From Cyanophora paradoxa (Eukaryota > Glaucocystophyceae > Cyanophorales > Cyanophoraceae): DNA of 64,000 nt. The first letter of the stretch is position 1; each line of letters opens with the position of its first letter. The notes under the pieces were generated by a model, which was not told the DNA's origin, did not search any database, and saw nothing but the letters and a program-made list of their open reading frames with translations. The stretch spans positions 124,001-188,000 of the forward strand of contig QPMI01000499.1 of NCBI GenBank assembly GCA_004431415.1, in the 5' to 3' direction. Below are positions 1-10,809 of this stretch, piece by piece. The position numbers were made by a program, and so were the translations under genes.

Positions 1-117
1 TGCGGCGGGATGCGAACAATGAACTGCGCCGGCGGGAACTTCGGCTTGTCGTCTATTTCGTCTGTCATCGCGCGGCGCTTGTCCCTCACTGGGTAGACCC
101 CACTTCGTTCGCAACCC

Positions 118-2228
118 ATGCCGCGCCTCAAGCGCCGCGCGCCGTCGAGCGAATCGAGCTCGGAAAGCTCGAGCTCGAGCGAGGAAGAGGAGGCTAGCTC
201 GAGCGCTGGCGAGGAGGAGGCGAGCTCGAGCGGAGGCGACGTGCCGGCCGCAAGGGCGAGCGCCTTCCACGTACGCGCTCCGGGCTGCGCTGATGGTACC
301 GCGCAGCGTCCCGGCGGCACCTCGAATCGTACTCGATCCCGCACGCTGCGCTCCGCGCCAGCGCCGCCCGATCTGCAGCTGCCGCCCGCTCCCCAGCGCA
401 GGCGCAGGTTGCGCGTGCGCGAAGATGATGAAGAGGAGGAGGAACAGGTGAGCGGCGTTGCCCCGCCACGGCGCGTAAAAACGACTCGCCAACGGGCTCG
501 CAGCCGGCGTCCGCGGCCGATGCGGAACGTGAACTCTCGAGCGCGGCCGCGGGCGCCGGCGAGTCTGCAGAGGAGCCGGAAGAGTCTCAAGAGTCCGAGG
601 GGCCGGCTTCGGGAGAGCGCGGGTCCCAGCATCCGTCGCAGGCGTCGGATGCTGGCGCCAGCGACGGGGCACCGCCGCCGCCGCCGCGGATCATGATCGC
701 TAGCGTGCGGATCTGCGGCTTTAAGAGCTACCGCTGGCCCGCGGACGTTGGGCCCTTCCACCCGGGTCTCAACTGGCGCGGCCCCCCTCGCGCCCACGCC
801 TGCGCCAGCTGCAGGCCGGCTCACGTGCACACACCCTGCTCGCACACACAGCATCATCGGACCTAATGGATCTGGGAAAAGCTCGATAGTCGAAGGCGCG
901 CCGTCCCCCTAGCATCTGGCTAGCATTTCTAACGCCGCAGCCCGGCCGCGGCGGCCGGGCCTCTTTTAGCTCTCCTCTTCGTCCTCGGGCAGCGCGCGTC
1001 CGAGCTCCGCGGCCGCCGTGCGCGTACCCCGCGCCGCTCTCCATTTCCCTCCCTTTTTAACGTCCCCCGCAGGCCTCGAGAGCCTCGTGAACGACCGGAT
1101 CGCCGCCGCGGCCGCCGAGGGCGACGACACGGGCCTCTCGGAGCCCGCTGCCGTCTCCGTCCGCTTCGTCCGCGTCTCGTGCGTGCCTAGTACCCCCCGC
1201 GAGCCGCTTTCGAGCGTACATGTACCACCATTAAGGATCCGCCCCCAGGGGCGAGCACGTGTTCACGCTCACGCGGCGGCTGACGGGGGATTACCTGGTG
1301 GCCCGCGGGGGCGAGGCGCCGCGGAAGACGAGCAAGCGGGAGGCGGCGGAGGCGCTGGCCGAGCACGGGCTGGACTCCCCGGACCGCTTCGTCATCATGC
1401 AGGCGCGGCTGCTGACTAATTATAATTAAATTAGATCCTTTTCAATCAACTGAGTCTAAGGAGACTCGAGCTCGCAGGCGCGGACGAGCGCCGTGGCGCA
1501 GCGTGGCCCTCTCCAGCTCCTGGCTTACCTAGAGACGGTACCCCCCACCGCTTTGGGGGTACCCCGCCCCGCCGCCGGTTTACAGGGGGGCAGATCATTG
1601 GCACCAGCAGCCTCCGGGAGCAAGCGGCAGAGAAGGTGCGCGCGAACAGAGCGGCCGGTGTCGATCTGGGTGCGAGGGGGGTACGCAGCGCAAGGAGGCG
1701 GAGGCGGGGCAGGAGGTGCAGCGGGCGGCGGAGGCGGAGCTCGAGGGCGTCGCTGAGCGGCGGGCGGCGCTGGCACCCGCGCTCGCGGCGTGGCGACGGG
1801 CCGAGGAGGCCGCCGCCGCCGCGCGCCTCGAGAAGGAATTCGCGGCGCGGGCCGCCCTGGCCCTGGAGCGGTCGCGCGCCGCCCTCGCCGAAGCCTCCGC
1901 CCGCCGGCACGCCGCCCGCGCCGCCGGGCTCCGCCGCGCCGCCGCCGCCGCCGAGGCCGCGCTTGCTCCGTCTCCCGCGAGGCGCGCCGCGCCCACGTTG
2001 CCTTGCAAGCCGGCGCGTGCGCGCGCGCTTCTCTAAGGTGCCGCAGGCTTCGGAGGCGGCGGCGGGCGAGGCCCGGGCCGCGGGGGCGCATCGCGAAGCG
2101 GCGGCAGCGGCCGACGCGGAGGGCAAGACCGCTGGGCGCCTCAGGGCGGCCGCCAAGAAAGCAACCGAGCGGGTCCATCATCTGTCCGCCCTCTTTCATC
2201 GCGATCTTCTGAGGGCCGGGGCCGCGCA

Positions 2229-2260
<32 letters not shown>

Positions 2261-5200
2261 CGGAGAAGCGGCGCGCGGGAGCGGAGGCGGAGGCGCGGGC
2301 GGCGCGGGAGGAGCTGGAGCGGGCCGAGCGGGAGGCGGCGGCCCGCGAGGCGGCGCCCGGGGGAGGGGCGGTGCAGGGGTACGCCGCCTCAGGGAACTCG
2401 AGGCGGCCCCGGGTACGCCGCGGCGGTGCGGCGGGAGGCGGCGGCGCGGCGGGCAGCCCAGGCGGAGCAGGAGCGCGCGGCGGCGGCAGAGGCGGCGCGG
2501 AGCGGCCGAGGGGGCGGCGCGGGAGGCGCGGGCGGCGAGCGAGGCCGCCGGAGGGAAGCTACCAGGCTGGCGGTGCGCTCTTTTGCATCGCTTCTCTTCA
2601 TTCTGCTCGGTGCCGATCGACGGACGCCGCAGGCGGAGGCGGAGGCGGCGCGGCGAGAGGCGGCGGAGGCGGAGGCGCCACATCGCTCCGCCTCATGCTC
2701 GACGCCGCCAACGTGCGCTTTTCGGTTAATCTTCAAAACCACGCGGCCGCGTCTTACACTTGTCGCGCAGGCTGAGGAGCGGCTCTCGGCGCTCGCGGCG
2801 CGCCTGCGGGAGCCCTCCGGAGCCGCAGGCGGCGGCGGCGGCGGCGGCGCCGGGCCGGCCCCGCGCGGCTTCGAGGCGGCCGCGCGGGCGGCGCAGGGGG
2901 AGCTGGGGCCGAACCGCGTCCGCGGCATGCTGAAGGACCTCGCGTCGGTCAAGCCTGCCCACCGTGCCGCCCTCAACGCCGTCCTCGGCGGTGCTCGGCG
3001 GTGCTTACGCCTCCCTCTTGCTTCCCGACCGATTCCGCTGCAGGGGCGCTGGGGCGGGTGCTGGTCGTCGACACGCGAGAGACGGCGCGGAAGGTGGCCG
3101 CCACCTTCGCGCGCGCCCGAGCCGGCCTCGTCACCTGCGACATCCTCGACGGTGCCCCCGGAGACCTACTCAAGTATTCCTAGATCTAACCCCCACGCAG
3201 AGCTGCCGCCGGCGGGCCCCGGCCCAGCTCCCCCCGCGGCCGCGGGCGGCCCCTGCGCCCCGCTCCTGCCCTCCCTGCGGTACTCCGCCCCGGACGTGGC
3301 GCCCATCTTCGCCCGCCGCGTGGGCGCCTGGCTCGTTGCTCCCGACGCCAAGACCGCGGCGGCGGCCGCCTACGCCGCGGGGCGCCGCCGCGACGTCGCG
3401 ACGCTCGCGGGAGAGCTCTTCCGCTCCAGCGGAGAGGTCGTTTCGGCCCCGGCCGGGGCGCAGGGCGGCCCCGGGGCCTTCGATGTTCCGGCGACGGGGG
3501 CGCCGGCCGCGCCGGCGCCCGCGTCCCTGTCGGGCGAGGAGCGGGCCCGCATCGAAGAGGAGCGGGACAAGATGGCCGAGCGCGCCGCGGTGCGCCGTTG
3601 CTCAAAGCGCTTTCTCCGGCGAACAGCTAAGCTGGCTTTGTGTTTTGTAACAGGCGCTGAAGGCCCAGCTGGAGGCGGCGGAGGCGAAGGTCGCCGGCTG
3701 CCGCAGGCGCGCGGCGGAGGCCGAGGCCGCCCTCGCGCGCCTCCGCATCGCCGGCGGGCCCGCCGGCGCCGGCCCCGAGGCCGCCGCCGGACTCGAGCAG
3801 CGAGCAGCAGCTCTGCGGGGCGAGGCGGCCGCCGCGCGCCGGCGGAGCGACGCGGCGGCGTCTGCGGCGGCGGAGGCGGCGGCGCACCCGCTGCTGCGGG
3901 AGCGGGCCGCCCTCCTCGCGTCCCTGCCGGAGGGCGCGCGCACCGCCCTCGCGGAAGACGCTGCCGCTGATCGCGCGGCCGAGCGGCTCCCCGCCCTCCG
4001 CGCCGCCGCGGCGGCCCTCCCGCGCGCATCGCGGCGGCCGCCGCGCGGTCCGAGGAGGCTTTGCGCAAGGCCGAGGAGGCGGCCGAGGAGGCACGCCGTC
4101 CCCCTGCCTCGTTTTTGATGATCTCAGCCGGCTCTGCAGGAGCGGAAGGCGGCCGCAGAGTCCGAGGCGCACGGCGGGGCGGCCGCGCAGGCGCGGGCGG
4201 CGCTGGCGGCGGCCGCCGCGGCGCTCAAGAAGGCATCGTCCCGCGCGGCCGAGGCGCGCGCGCGCGCGCAACGTCATCGCGGCTCCGCGTCCGCTTTCGA
4301 AGGTTTTTGATGGGCGGCGCAGGCCCGGGGCGCCTGGGTGAGGCAGAAGAGGCGCTGCGCGCGGCCCGCGGGCAGCGGCGGAGGCGGAGGCGCAGCGCGC
4401 CTCGGCCGCTGCGGAGGCCGAGCGGCGCGCCGCCGCGGCGAGCGAGGTCTGCGTCTTGAAGCTACATCCTAAGCTTGAAATTTGATCGGCCGCGGCGGCA
4501 GATCGAGGGGCGGTGCAGCGCGGGGATGGAGGCCGGGAGCGAGGAGCTGCGCGCCCGCCTGGACGACCTGGCTGCCCTGGGCGGGGACGAGGAGAAGGAG
4601 GCGGAGGAGGAGGAGGATGGGGTGGAGGACCGGCCCGTGGAACCTGAGGCCAAGGCGAAGCCGCGGAAGAAAGGGGCGCGGCGGCGGAGGCTCAGGAGGG
4701 CGGGGCGGCGGCGCGCGGGCGAGGAGGACGAGGATGACGACGAGGAGGACGGGGCGGACAAAGAAGAAGACGAAGACAGCGACGGGAAGGCACGGCGGGG
4801 CAGAGGTAGGGGAAAGCTGAGGAGGGCCGGAGGGCGCCGAGGGGTCAAGGACGAGGAGGACGAGGAGGAGGAGGAGGACGAGGACGACGAGGGCAAGGAA
4901 GGGATCGGCGGGGCGAAGGAGGAGGAGCGGGCAGAGGCCGCGAAGGCGGAGGCGGAGGAGAAGGCTGCCGCGAGGCGCGTCTCCGCCCTCGCGGTGCGTT
5001 CCCCGTACCCCCGTTCCGGGTCGATTGTGATTTTATTCGGTACCCAGGACGCGTCCCGGCGGGCGGCGGCGGCGTCGGAGCGGGCGGCGGCCCTCGCGGA
5101 GGCGCTCCGGCGTGACGTCGACCCCGCCGTTCGCCCCTGTACCCCCCTCCACGCCTTCTTTCCTCACGCGCCGCAGGCCCTCGCGGAGGAGGTTGAGCTC

Positions 5201-6077
5201 CGCGGGAAGCGCGCGGAGCTCGAGACGCGCGCCGCCGCCGCACGGGCCGCCTCCGCCGTGCGCGTTCGAATCCCCCCGGGAGCCTTTTCCTTTCATTCAT
5301 GATCACCTGAGCCGGGGCGCGCAGGAGGCGGCGCGGGAGGGGGTACGCCTGGAGGAGGAGCGTTCCTCCACTTTCTCCGCGGCGCTCGCGAGGCTCAACG
5401 CGGCCGCCTCGGCGGCCTTCCGGAGGCTCAGCGAGCACGGGGACTGCGCCCTGTGGGTCCCGGAGGCCGCCGCCGCCCTGGACGACGCGGGGGTATCGTT
5501 CACCGTCAAGCCCGACCGCGGCCACTGGCGCCCTGTGCGCGCCCGCGAATTGAATCGGACCGCGTACCCCCCTCATATGTGTACCCCCGCTCGTGCGCAG
5601 TTCTCGGAGCTGAGCGGCGGCCAGCAGGCCCTCGCCGCCGTCGCCCTCTCGCTCGGGTACGATCGCTCTCGTTCCTCTCTCGCACCCCCCAAGCGCCGAC
5701 CCCTCGTGCCCCCCAGCATCCAGGCGGCGTACCCCTCGCCCCTGTACATCTTCGACGAGGTCGACGCCGCGCTCGACAGCGTCAACGGTGCGGGCTAGCT
5801 AGCGTTCCTTTGCAGGCCGCTTTCAGAGATTCACACTTGCTCCCTCCGCAGCGGACCGGGTGGGGGAGTACGTGCGCGACGTGGCCCGGCAGGGCGTCGC
5901 CCAGTTCATCATCGTATCCCTCCGCCCGCAGGCCCGCCCGCCTGCCCGCCCGCTCGCCCCGCTCACCCGATCTTATTTCCCGCGGATGCACAGATGTACG
6001 AGAAGGCGTCGCGGCTCGTAGGCGTGTACCAGCTGCACGGCTCCTCTCGCGCCGTCGCCGTCTCGTTCGAGGAGTAG
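118..6077 (+). CDS. SMC-family ATPase, most like condensin subunit SMC4
   Basis: Chromosome-organising ATPase with split ABC heads, long coiled coils and a hinge. Seen: an acidic Ser/Glu-rich N-terminal extension (exon 118-447, next exon from 504), then the SMC start with FKSYRW and, after an intron, Walker A GPNGSGKSS at 859-885. A stretch ending RFVIMQ follows (near 1380). Ala/Arg/Glu-rich coiled coil precedes and follows a hinge-like region at about 2905-3175. The C-terminal head has the signature LSGGQ (5610-5624), Walker B LYIFDEVD (5742-5765) and the D-loop ALDS (from 5768), ending at the stop at 6075. The tail QFIIVSL...MYEKASRLVGVY resembles SMC4 more than SMC1-3, but the assignment is by eye. 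An unusually acidic, low-complexity segment (about 4590-4960) interrupts the second coiled coil. Many introns contain GTACCCC. The exact exon list is uncertain, and the start is the first in-frame ATG of exon 1. Confidence 0.72.
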
Positions 6078-6302
6078 GCGGGTTGAACAATTCAAACCGC
6101 ACACAATGTACAGCCGAGGGTGATTCTACGAGGCTGGCGCACGGGGCTTGAAAGCGCTGCCCTGATTCATTGAGCAATAGCGCTCGCTGCAGGTCCGGTC
6201 GCAGGACTCGGCGCCATGCCTCGCAAGCCGAATCGAGGTGAAAGCCGGAGAACGACGCGTCTTTCTTGAAGCAGGATGACGTCACGTAGTACGACGCAAC
6301 GT

Positions 6303-6590
6303 TCAGGGGCTGCCTGCGGCCAGCTGCTGATGCCTCCGCATCTCCTGCAGAACCTGAGGCGCGGCTTTGAGACGCGGCTAGAAAGATAGAGGTTGCTTGG
6401 GCGCCGCACCGCGGCGATTGCTGTCGGCGTGACCTGCATCTGAACGAGCTGGACGATCTGCGCGGCGGCTGAGCGCAGCAAAGCGTTTGCAAGGCATGCA
6501 GTGCACCGCCTCGACGACGTTCGGCTTGAACTCGATGCCGACGTGCTGCACAAGCTCGCGGATCGCCTCCACCTTGGCCGCGATGTCCAT
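6303..6590 (-). CDS. MOZART-type (MZT2-like) small protein, three exons
   Basis: Candidate small subunit or recruiter of the gamma-tubulin ring complex. Three exons join in phase 0 by GT...AG introns: 6507-6590 (28 codons), 6410-6457 (16 codons) and 6303-6353 (16 codons plus TGA), giving 60 residues. The core reads IRELVQHVGIEFKPNVVEA, then IVQLVQMQVTPTAIAA, then VLQEMR. This follows the helical pattern of MOZART2 (LAQ..G...DPDVFKILVDLLK.NVAPLAVFQ.LK) better than MOZART1. At 60 residues it is shorter than animal MZT2 and close to the bare domain. It is divergent to the NEK kinase gene, with 388 bp between the two start codons. No exon is long enough to be found by simple ORF calling. The family call rests on pattern similarity only; MOZART1 or an unrelated helical microprotein remain possible. 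Confidence 0.55.
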
Positions 6591-6978
6591 GGCGGCCCTG
6601 AACGCTCAAACTATCGACAGTGCAGAGAGCTATGATCTGCGCTTCTCGCGGGCGCGCTGCAGCTGTTCTGAGCTAAACCGCCGTTCAACTTCACGTTTCC
6701 CGTACCCGCACAAAAGCAGGTCCGGCCTCAACGACGAAAGCGCGGCGCTCCAGAGCCACGCATTTCTGTGGAGCATTCCAGGCTCTGCTGTTTGCAACCC
6801 ACAGCGCGGCCTAGCTGCGCGTTTCGCCTCCCTTTACTTCCGTCGCCGCATCGTCCGGCGTTGGACGCCAGCAGCGGCCGAGCGATCCGCGTGCCGCGGC
6901 TTCAGCCAGCGCACGCGGACTGCTGGACGGCGTCGCGGCAGCCGGGTCAAAGTTGTGGCTGGCCAGCTAAGCTGCGGA
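6591..6978. promoter_or_regulatory. Shared divergent intergenic region, MOZART-like / NEK
   Basis: 388 bp between the start codons of two divergent genes, so it must hold both promoters and 5' leaders. I see no clear TATA box or repeat. One long forward open frame crosses it but looks like a GC-driven shadow. Confidence 0.4.
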
Positions 6979-9900
6979 CATGGAGCACACGAACACGGTG
7001 GTGAGGGTGGAAGACCGTTTCGTGGTGGACAAGGTGTGCACTCTAGATGCGCGCTCGCCGCCCGCATACCGACACCTCCCTGCAGCTGATCGGCAAGGGG
7101 AGCTTCGGACGAGTTCACCTCGCCACGGACAAGCGGACGAATGAGCGAGTCGTCTTGTAAGTGCGCCTCCTTTGCCGATCACCTCGTGCTGACGCGCGTC
7201 CCCGCGCAGGAAATTCGTCAGCCTCGGTGAGGCCGCGCCGCCATTCCCTGTGCCTCCCAGCTGACGCGGCGGGCAGAGGGCACGCAGGAGGAGCGCGAGG
7301 ACTCTCTCAACGAGGTGAACGTCCTATCCCAGCTGCAGCACCCGAACATCATCCAGCTCCACGTCCGCGGCCCCGCCCGCCCGCCCGCCCAGCGCCGCTC
7401 CGACCCGCCCGCCCTCCCGCCGCCGAGCGCGCGCCCCCGGCAGGAATCGTTCTTCAACGACAAGGGCGAGCTGGTGATCTCGATGGCGTACGCGGACGGC
7501 GGCGACCTGCACGAGCGCATCCAGGCCGCCCTTAAGGCCGGCACGCACTTCTCCGAGGACGTGCGCCTTCCGCTCGTTCCCGCCCCGCCCGCCCGCGCTT
7601 CGTACGCGGCTGACCCTCCCCACCTCCCCTCAGCAAATACTGGGTTCGCCGAGGCTCTTAGCTAACCCCCGCGCCGCCCCGCCCAACCGCCCCAACATTT
7701 GACCTCCGCGCCCGCCTGCAGACTGGTTCGTCCAGATGTGCCTTGCGCTCCAATACATGCACAGCAAGCGCCTCATGTGCGCGCCCGCCCTGCCCCGCCC
7801 GCCTCCCCATCTAGCCTCCCCCTGACAGCGCGCTCAGCCACCGGGACCTGAAGAGCAAGAACATCTTCGTGACGTCCGGAAACATCATCAAGCTGGGTGC
7901 GCCTCGCTTTGGCCCCGCCCGCCTCTCTTTTATGCTGAGGCACCCCCGCGCCGCGCCGCCCCGTCCCGACCCGCCCCGCAGGTGACTTTGGCATCGCTCG
8001 CGTGCTGAAGGGCACGATGGACATGGCGCAAACCGTGCGCCGTACCCCTTCCCCCCTCCCCCCAAATCCTCTGACAAGTCACCCGGCCCGCTCGTCCCCG
8101 TCTCGTAGTTCGTCGGCTCGCCCTTTTACATGGCACCGGAGATGGTGCAGAACAAGCCGTACAACATGAAGAGGTGCCGTACCCCCCTTCCGCCCGCCCC
8201 GCCATTCCGCCGCCCTCCTGACTTTCGGGCCCCCCCAGCGACGTCTGGTGCGACCGCCCCGCGCCCGGGCCCCGGCGCGCCAGGCTCTTTCCCCCTCCCC
8301 CCTAACCCCCGACGGCGCCGCAGGGCCCTCGGATGCGTCGTGTACGAGCTCGCGTGCGTGCTCCCCCGCCTCGATCGCGCCTGTACCCCGACCGACCGCC
8401 CCGCAGGACCCTCAAGCACGCCTTCACGGCGCAGCACTTCCCCGCCCTCGTCCTCAAGATCCTCAAGGGCGCGTCTCTGCTCCCGCTTCCGCTCCGGTGA
8501 CGGACGTACCCCCCGCTCATCTCGCCCCCCCCCCTTCTGCAGGCTCGTACCCCCCGATCCCGTCGAGCTACTCGCAGGAGTTTCGCGACCTCGTCTCCAG
8601 CATGCTCCACCAGAAGCCCGAGTCCAGGTTCGCGAATCCCCCCCCCCCCCCCCCCCCCTCCCTCCCTCGCCCGGTCCTGACGGGCGCGGTGCGGGCGCGC
8701 AGGCCGTCGATGAACGTCATCCTGCAGACGCCGATCGTGAAGGCGCGCGCCCTGCTGCACGTCAGCGCCATCTCCGCGGACCCCACCTGGTTCGTTCGCT
8801 CTGAAGAGCCCCGACGAGCTCAGCGCGTCGCTCGCTCACTGGGCGCCGCTCAGCGCTGCGATCGGCGAGCCGAACGAGCCCCACAAGAAGAAGAAGAAGG
8901 CACGCCGCGCCCGCGCCCGTCCCCGCCGTGACGCGGGTCCTGGGGGGTACACACGTCGCTGAGCATCGCCTCCCCCCCCCCTCGCAGATCCTGAAGAAGA
9001 AGAAAAAGAAGAAGAAGGTGGAGAAGGGGGACAGCAAGAACTCCACGACGACGTCCGTGGGGGAGAAGCCCAAGAAGAAGGCCGCGGCGGGGGCCAAGGG
9101 CGCCGCCAAGGGCGGCAAGAAGAAGGCCGCCTCGGGCCACAAGGTGCCGCCCACGCGCCCCCTGTCCCGGTCTCCTCCGAGTACGAAACGCGGGGCCAGG
9201 CGGAGGCGGCGGAGGAGGTGCGGCGGCTGGCGGAGGAGAAGGCCCGCCTGGAGGCCGAGGTCTTGATCCTACAGGCGAGCCTCGAGGCCGCCACGCTCCA
9301 CGCCGCCCGCGCCACGCAGCCGCCCGCCGCCCCCGCCGCGGCCCCCGCGCCGGCGCCGTCGACGGGGACGGCGGCGAGCGGGGGCGGGCACGACACGGAG
9401 GAGGGGGAAGAAGCCGAGGAGGTGTACGAGGACGACTTCGAGGAGCTGGAGGAGGACGGGGAGAGCTCCGACGAGGAGTCGCGCTACGCCGAGGAGTGGG
9501 ACGCCGTGCGCGCGGCCGTACCCCCCTCTGATCAGATCTGATCTCATCTGATTTGATCCGATCTGATGCGAGCTCAGGCGGGCGGGGCGGGCGGGGCGGA
9601 CGAGGGCGAGGTGAACGCGAACGTGCAGAAGTACGCGGACGCGGTCCGGGCGCAGCTCGTCGCCGCCGGCCGCGCAGGCCGTGCGCCCTTTCTTCGGTTC
9701 AAGGATTTGCGTGGCCGTTTATGGTCGCTGACGGCGGGGCGGGCGGGCGGGCGCAGCGGAGGACGACGAGGAGGAGGGGTACGGGGAGGCGGAGGAGGCG
9801 GCGTCGGGCTCGGGGACCGCGGCGTCCCTCCCGAGCGGCGGGGGCGCGACGGCGCGGGACCCGCTGCCCTCGGCGCGCTCGGCCGGCGGCGCGGCGACGG

Positions 9901-10412
9901 TGACGGGCGCCGTTGCCGGCGGCGACTCGAACAGCCTCTCGCTCACGGCCCGCGTCCAGCGCCTGAGGCAGTACTGCATCGACGGGCGCGCCCTTCTCCC
10001 TCCTCGACCCCGCCCTCGCTTGCTCTCGGCCTGGAAGCGAACGGCGCGGCGCGCGCAGGCTGGGCCCGCAGCTCTTTGCGCGGGTGTGGGAGTTCCTGCA
10101 GGAGCGGGGCGCACTCTTCCGCGAGGAGGACGACGAGCTGGTCATGAAGAGTGCGCCGGCGCCGGCCCCGCGTCGGACGCGCGGCTGATCGCCGCGGGTC
10201 CGCAGTCGAGCTGACGAGTATCATGGGGGAGGAGCGCATCGGGTTCTGGCCCATGCTCGGTCCGCATGCCCGCCTGCATCCGAGTCCGGCCCCGTTTTGC
10301 CCCCGCGTCTGACGCGCGCGGCCCGGGCGCAGAGGAGCTGCTGTACTTCGATAGCCTGCTCGAGGAGGGCATCCTGGGGGCGCCCCTCCAGCGGGGCGAC
10401 AGCACCGTCTAG
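6979..10412 (+). CDS. NEK-family serine/threonine protein kinase
   Basis: NIMA-related kinase; the family acts in the centrosome/cilium and the cell cycle. Exon 1 (6979-7032) encodes MEHTNTVVRVEDRFVVDK. The next exons give the glycine loop GKGSFGRVHLA, the beta-3 lysine (VVLKFVSL), QLQHPNIIQLH, the hinge MAYADGGDLHERI, the catalytic loop HRDLKSKN (about 7840), DFGIARVL (about 7983), the activation segment SPFYMAPEM (about 8122), LGCVVYELAC and an RPSMNVIL-like lobe end. All catalytic residues are present. A Lys-rich low-complexity stretch (8990-9150), a short coiled coil, an acidic segment (9395-9500) and a conserved-looking C-terminal region ending LLEEGILGAPLQRGDSTV follow. There are ten or more short introns, several with GTACCCC. 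One intron (about 9520-9590) holds GATCTGATC-type repeats. The fold and family are clear; the NEK subtype is not. Confidence 0.86.
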
Positions 10413-10809
10413 GCCTAGGGCTGCCAGCCCGCTAGCCGACTTTTCCCTTTTTCTGAGTTCACCGAATTGGATCTAGAGTGCCTCGCAAATCTGCGGGAGC
10501 GAAAGCGACAGCGAAGCAATCGTGGCAGAGATGCGTACACGAGCGCGCCGCGCCGCGCGGCCGTGGCAGATCTAGAGCACTAGCGCTAGCGCGGCGCTCA
10601 GCGCTGAGTAGTGCGCAGCGCGGCCGCCGCGGCCGGGCGCTCAGCGCTGAGCGCGGCGCAGCGCGCAGAACGGGGGGTACAGCCTCGCCCTCGCGGGCAA
10701 TAGTTGGGCTAGCTAGCTGCGCGCGCAAGCAGTGCCGCGCCAGGCGTTACGGTCGGATGGCCGTGCCCATACCTGGAGCCGTCGATCGGGTGAGAACCGG
10801 CAGGCTATA
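10413..10809. promoter_or_regulatory. NEK-DNAJC11 intergenic region with palindromes
   Basis: 397 bp without a recognisable gene. It contains a perfect 18-bp palindrome (GCGCTCAGCGCTGAGCGC, 10637-10654) and a second copy of its 13-bp core at 10596-10608, set in CTAGCGCTAG-rich sequence. It should carry the promoter of the downstream J-protein gene; a role for the palindromes is only a guess. Confidence 0.4.

Noticed and set aside
1446-4277. Long Arg/Ala-rich antisense frames across the SMC gene
   Set aside because: GC-rich coiled-coil coding DNA leaves antisense frames open; none carries a domain or plausible splice pattern.
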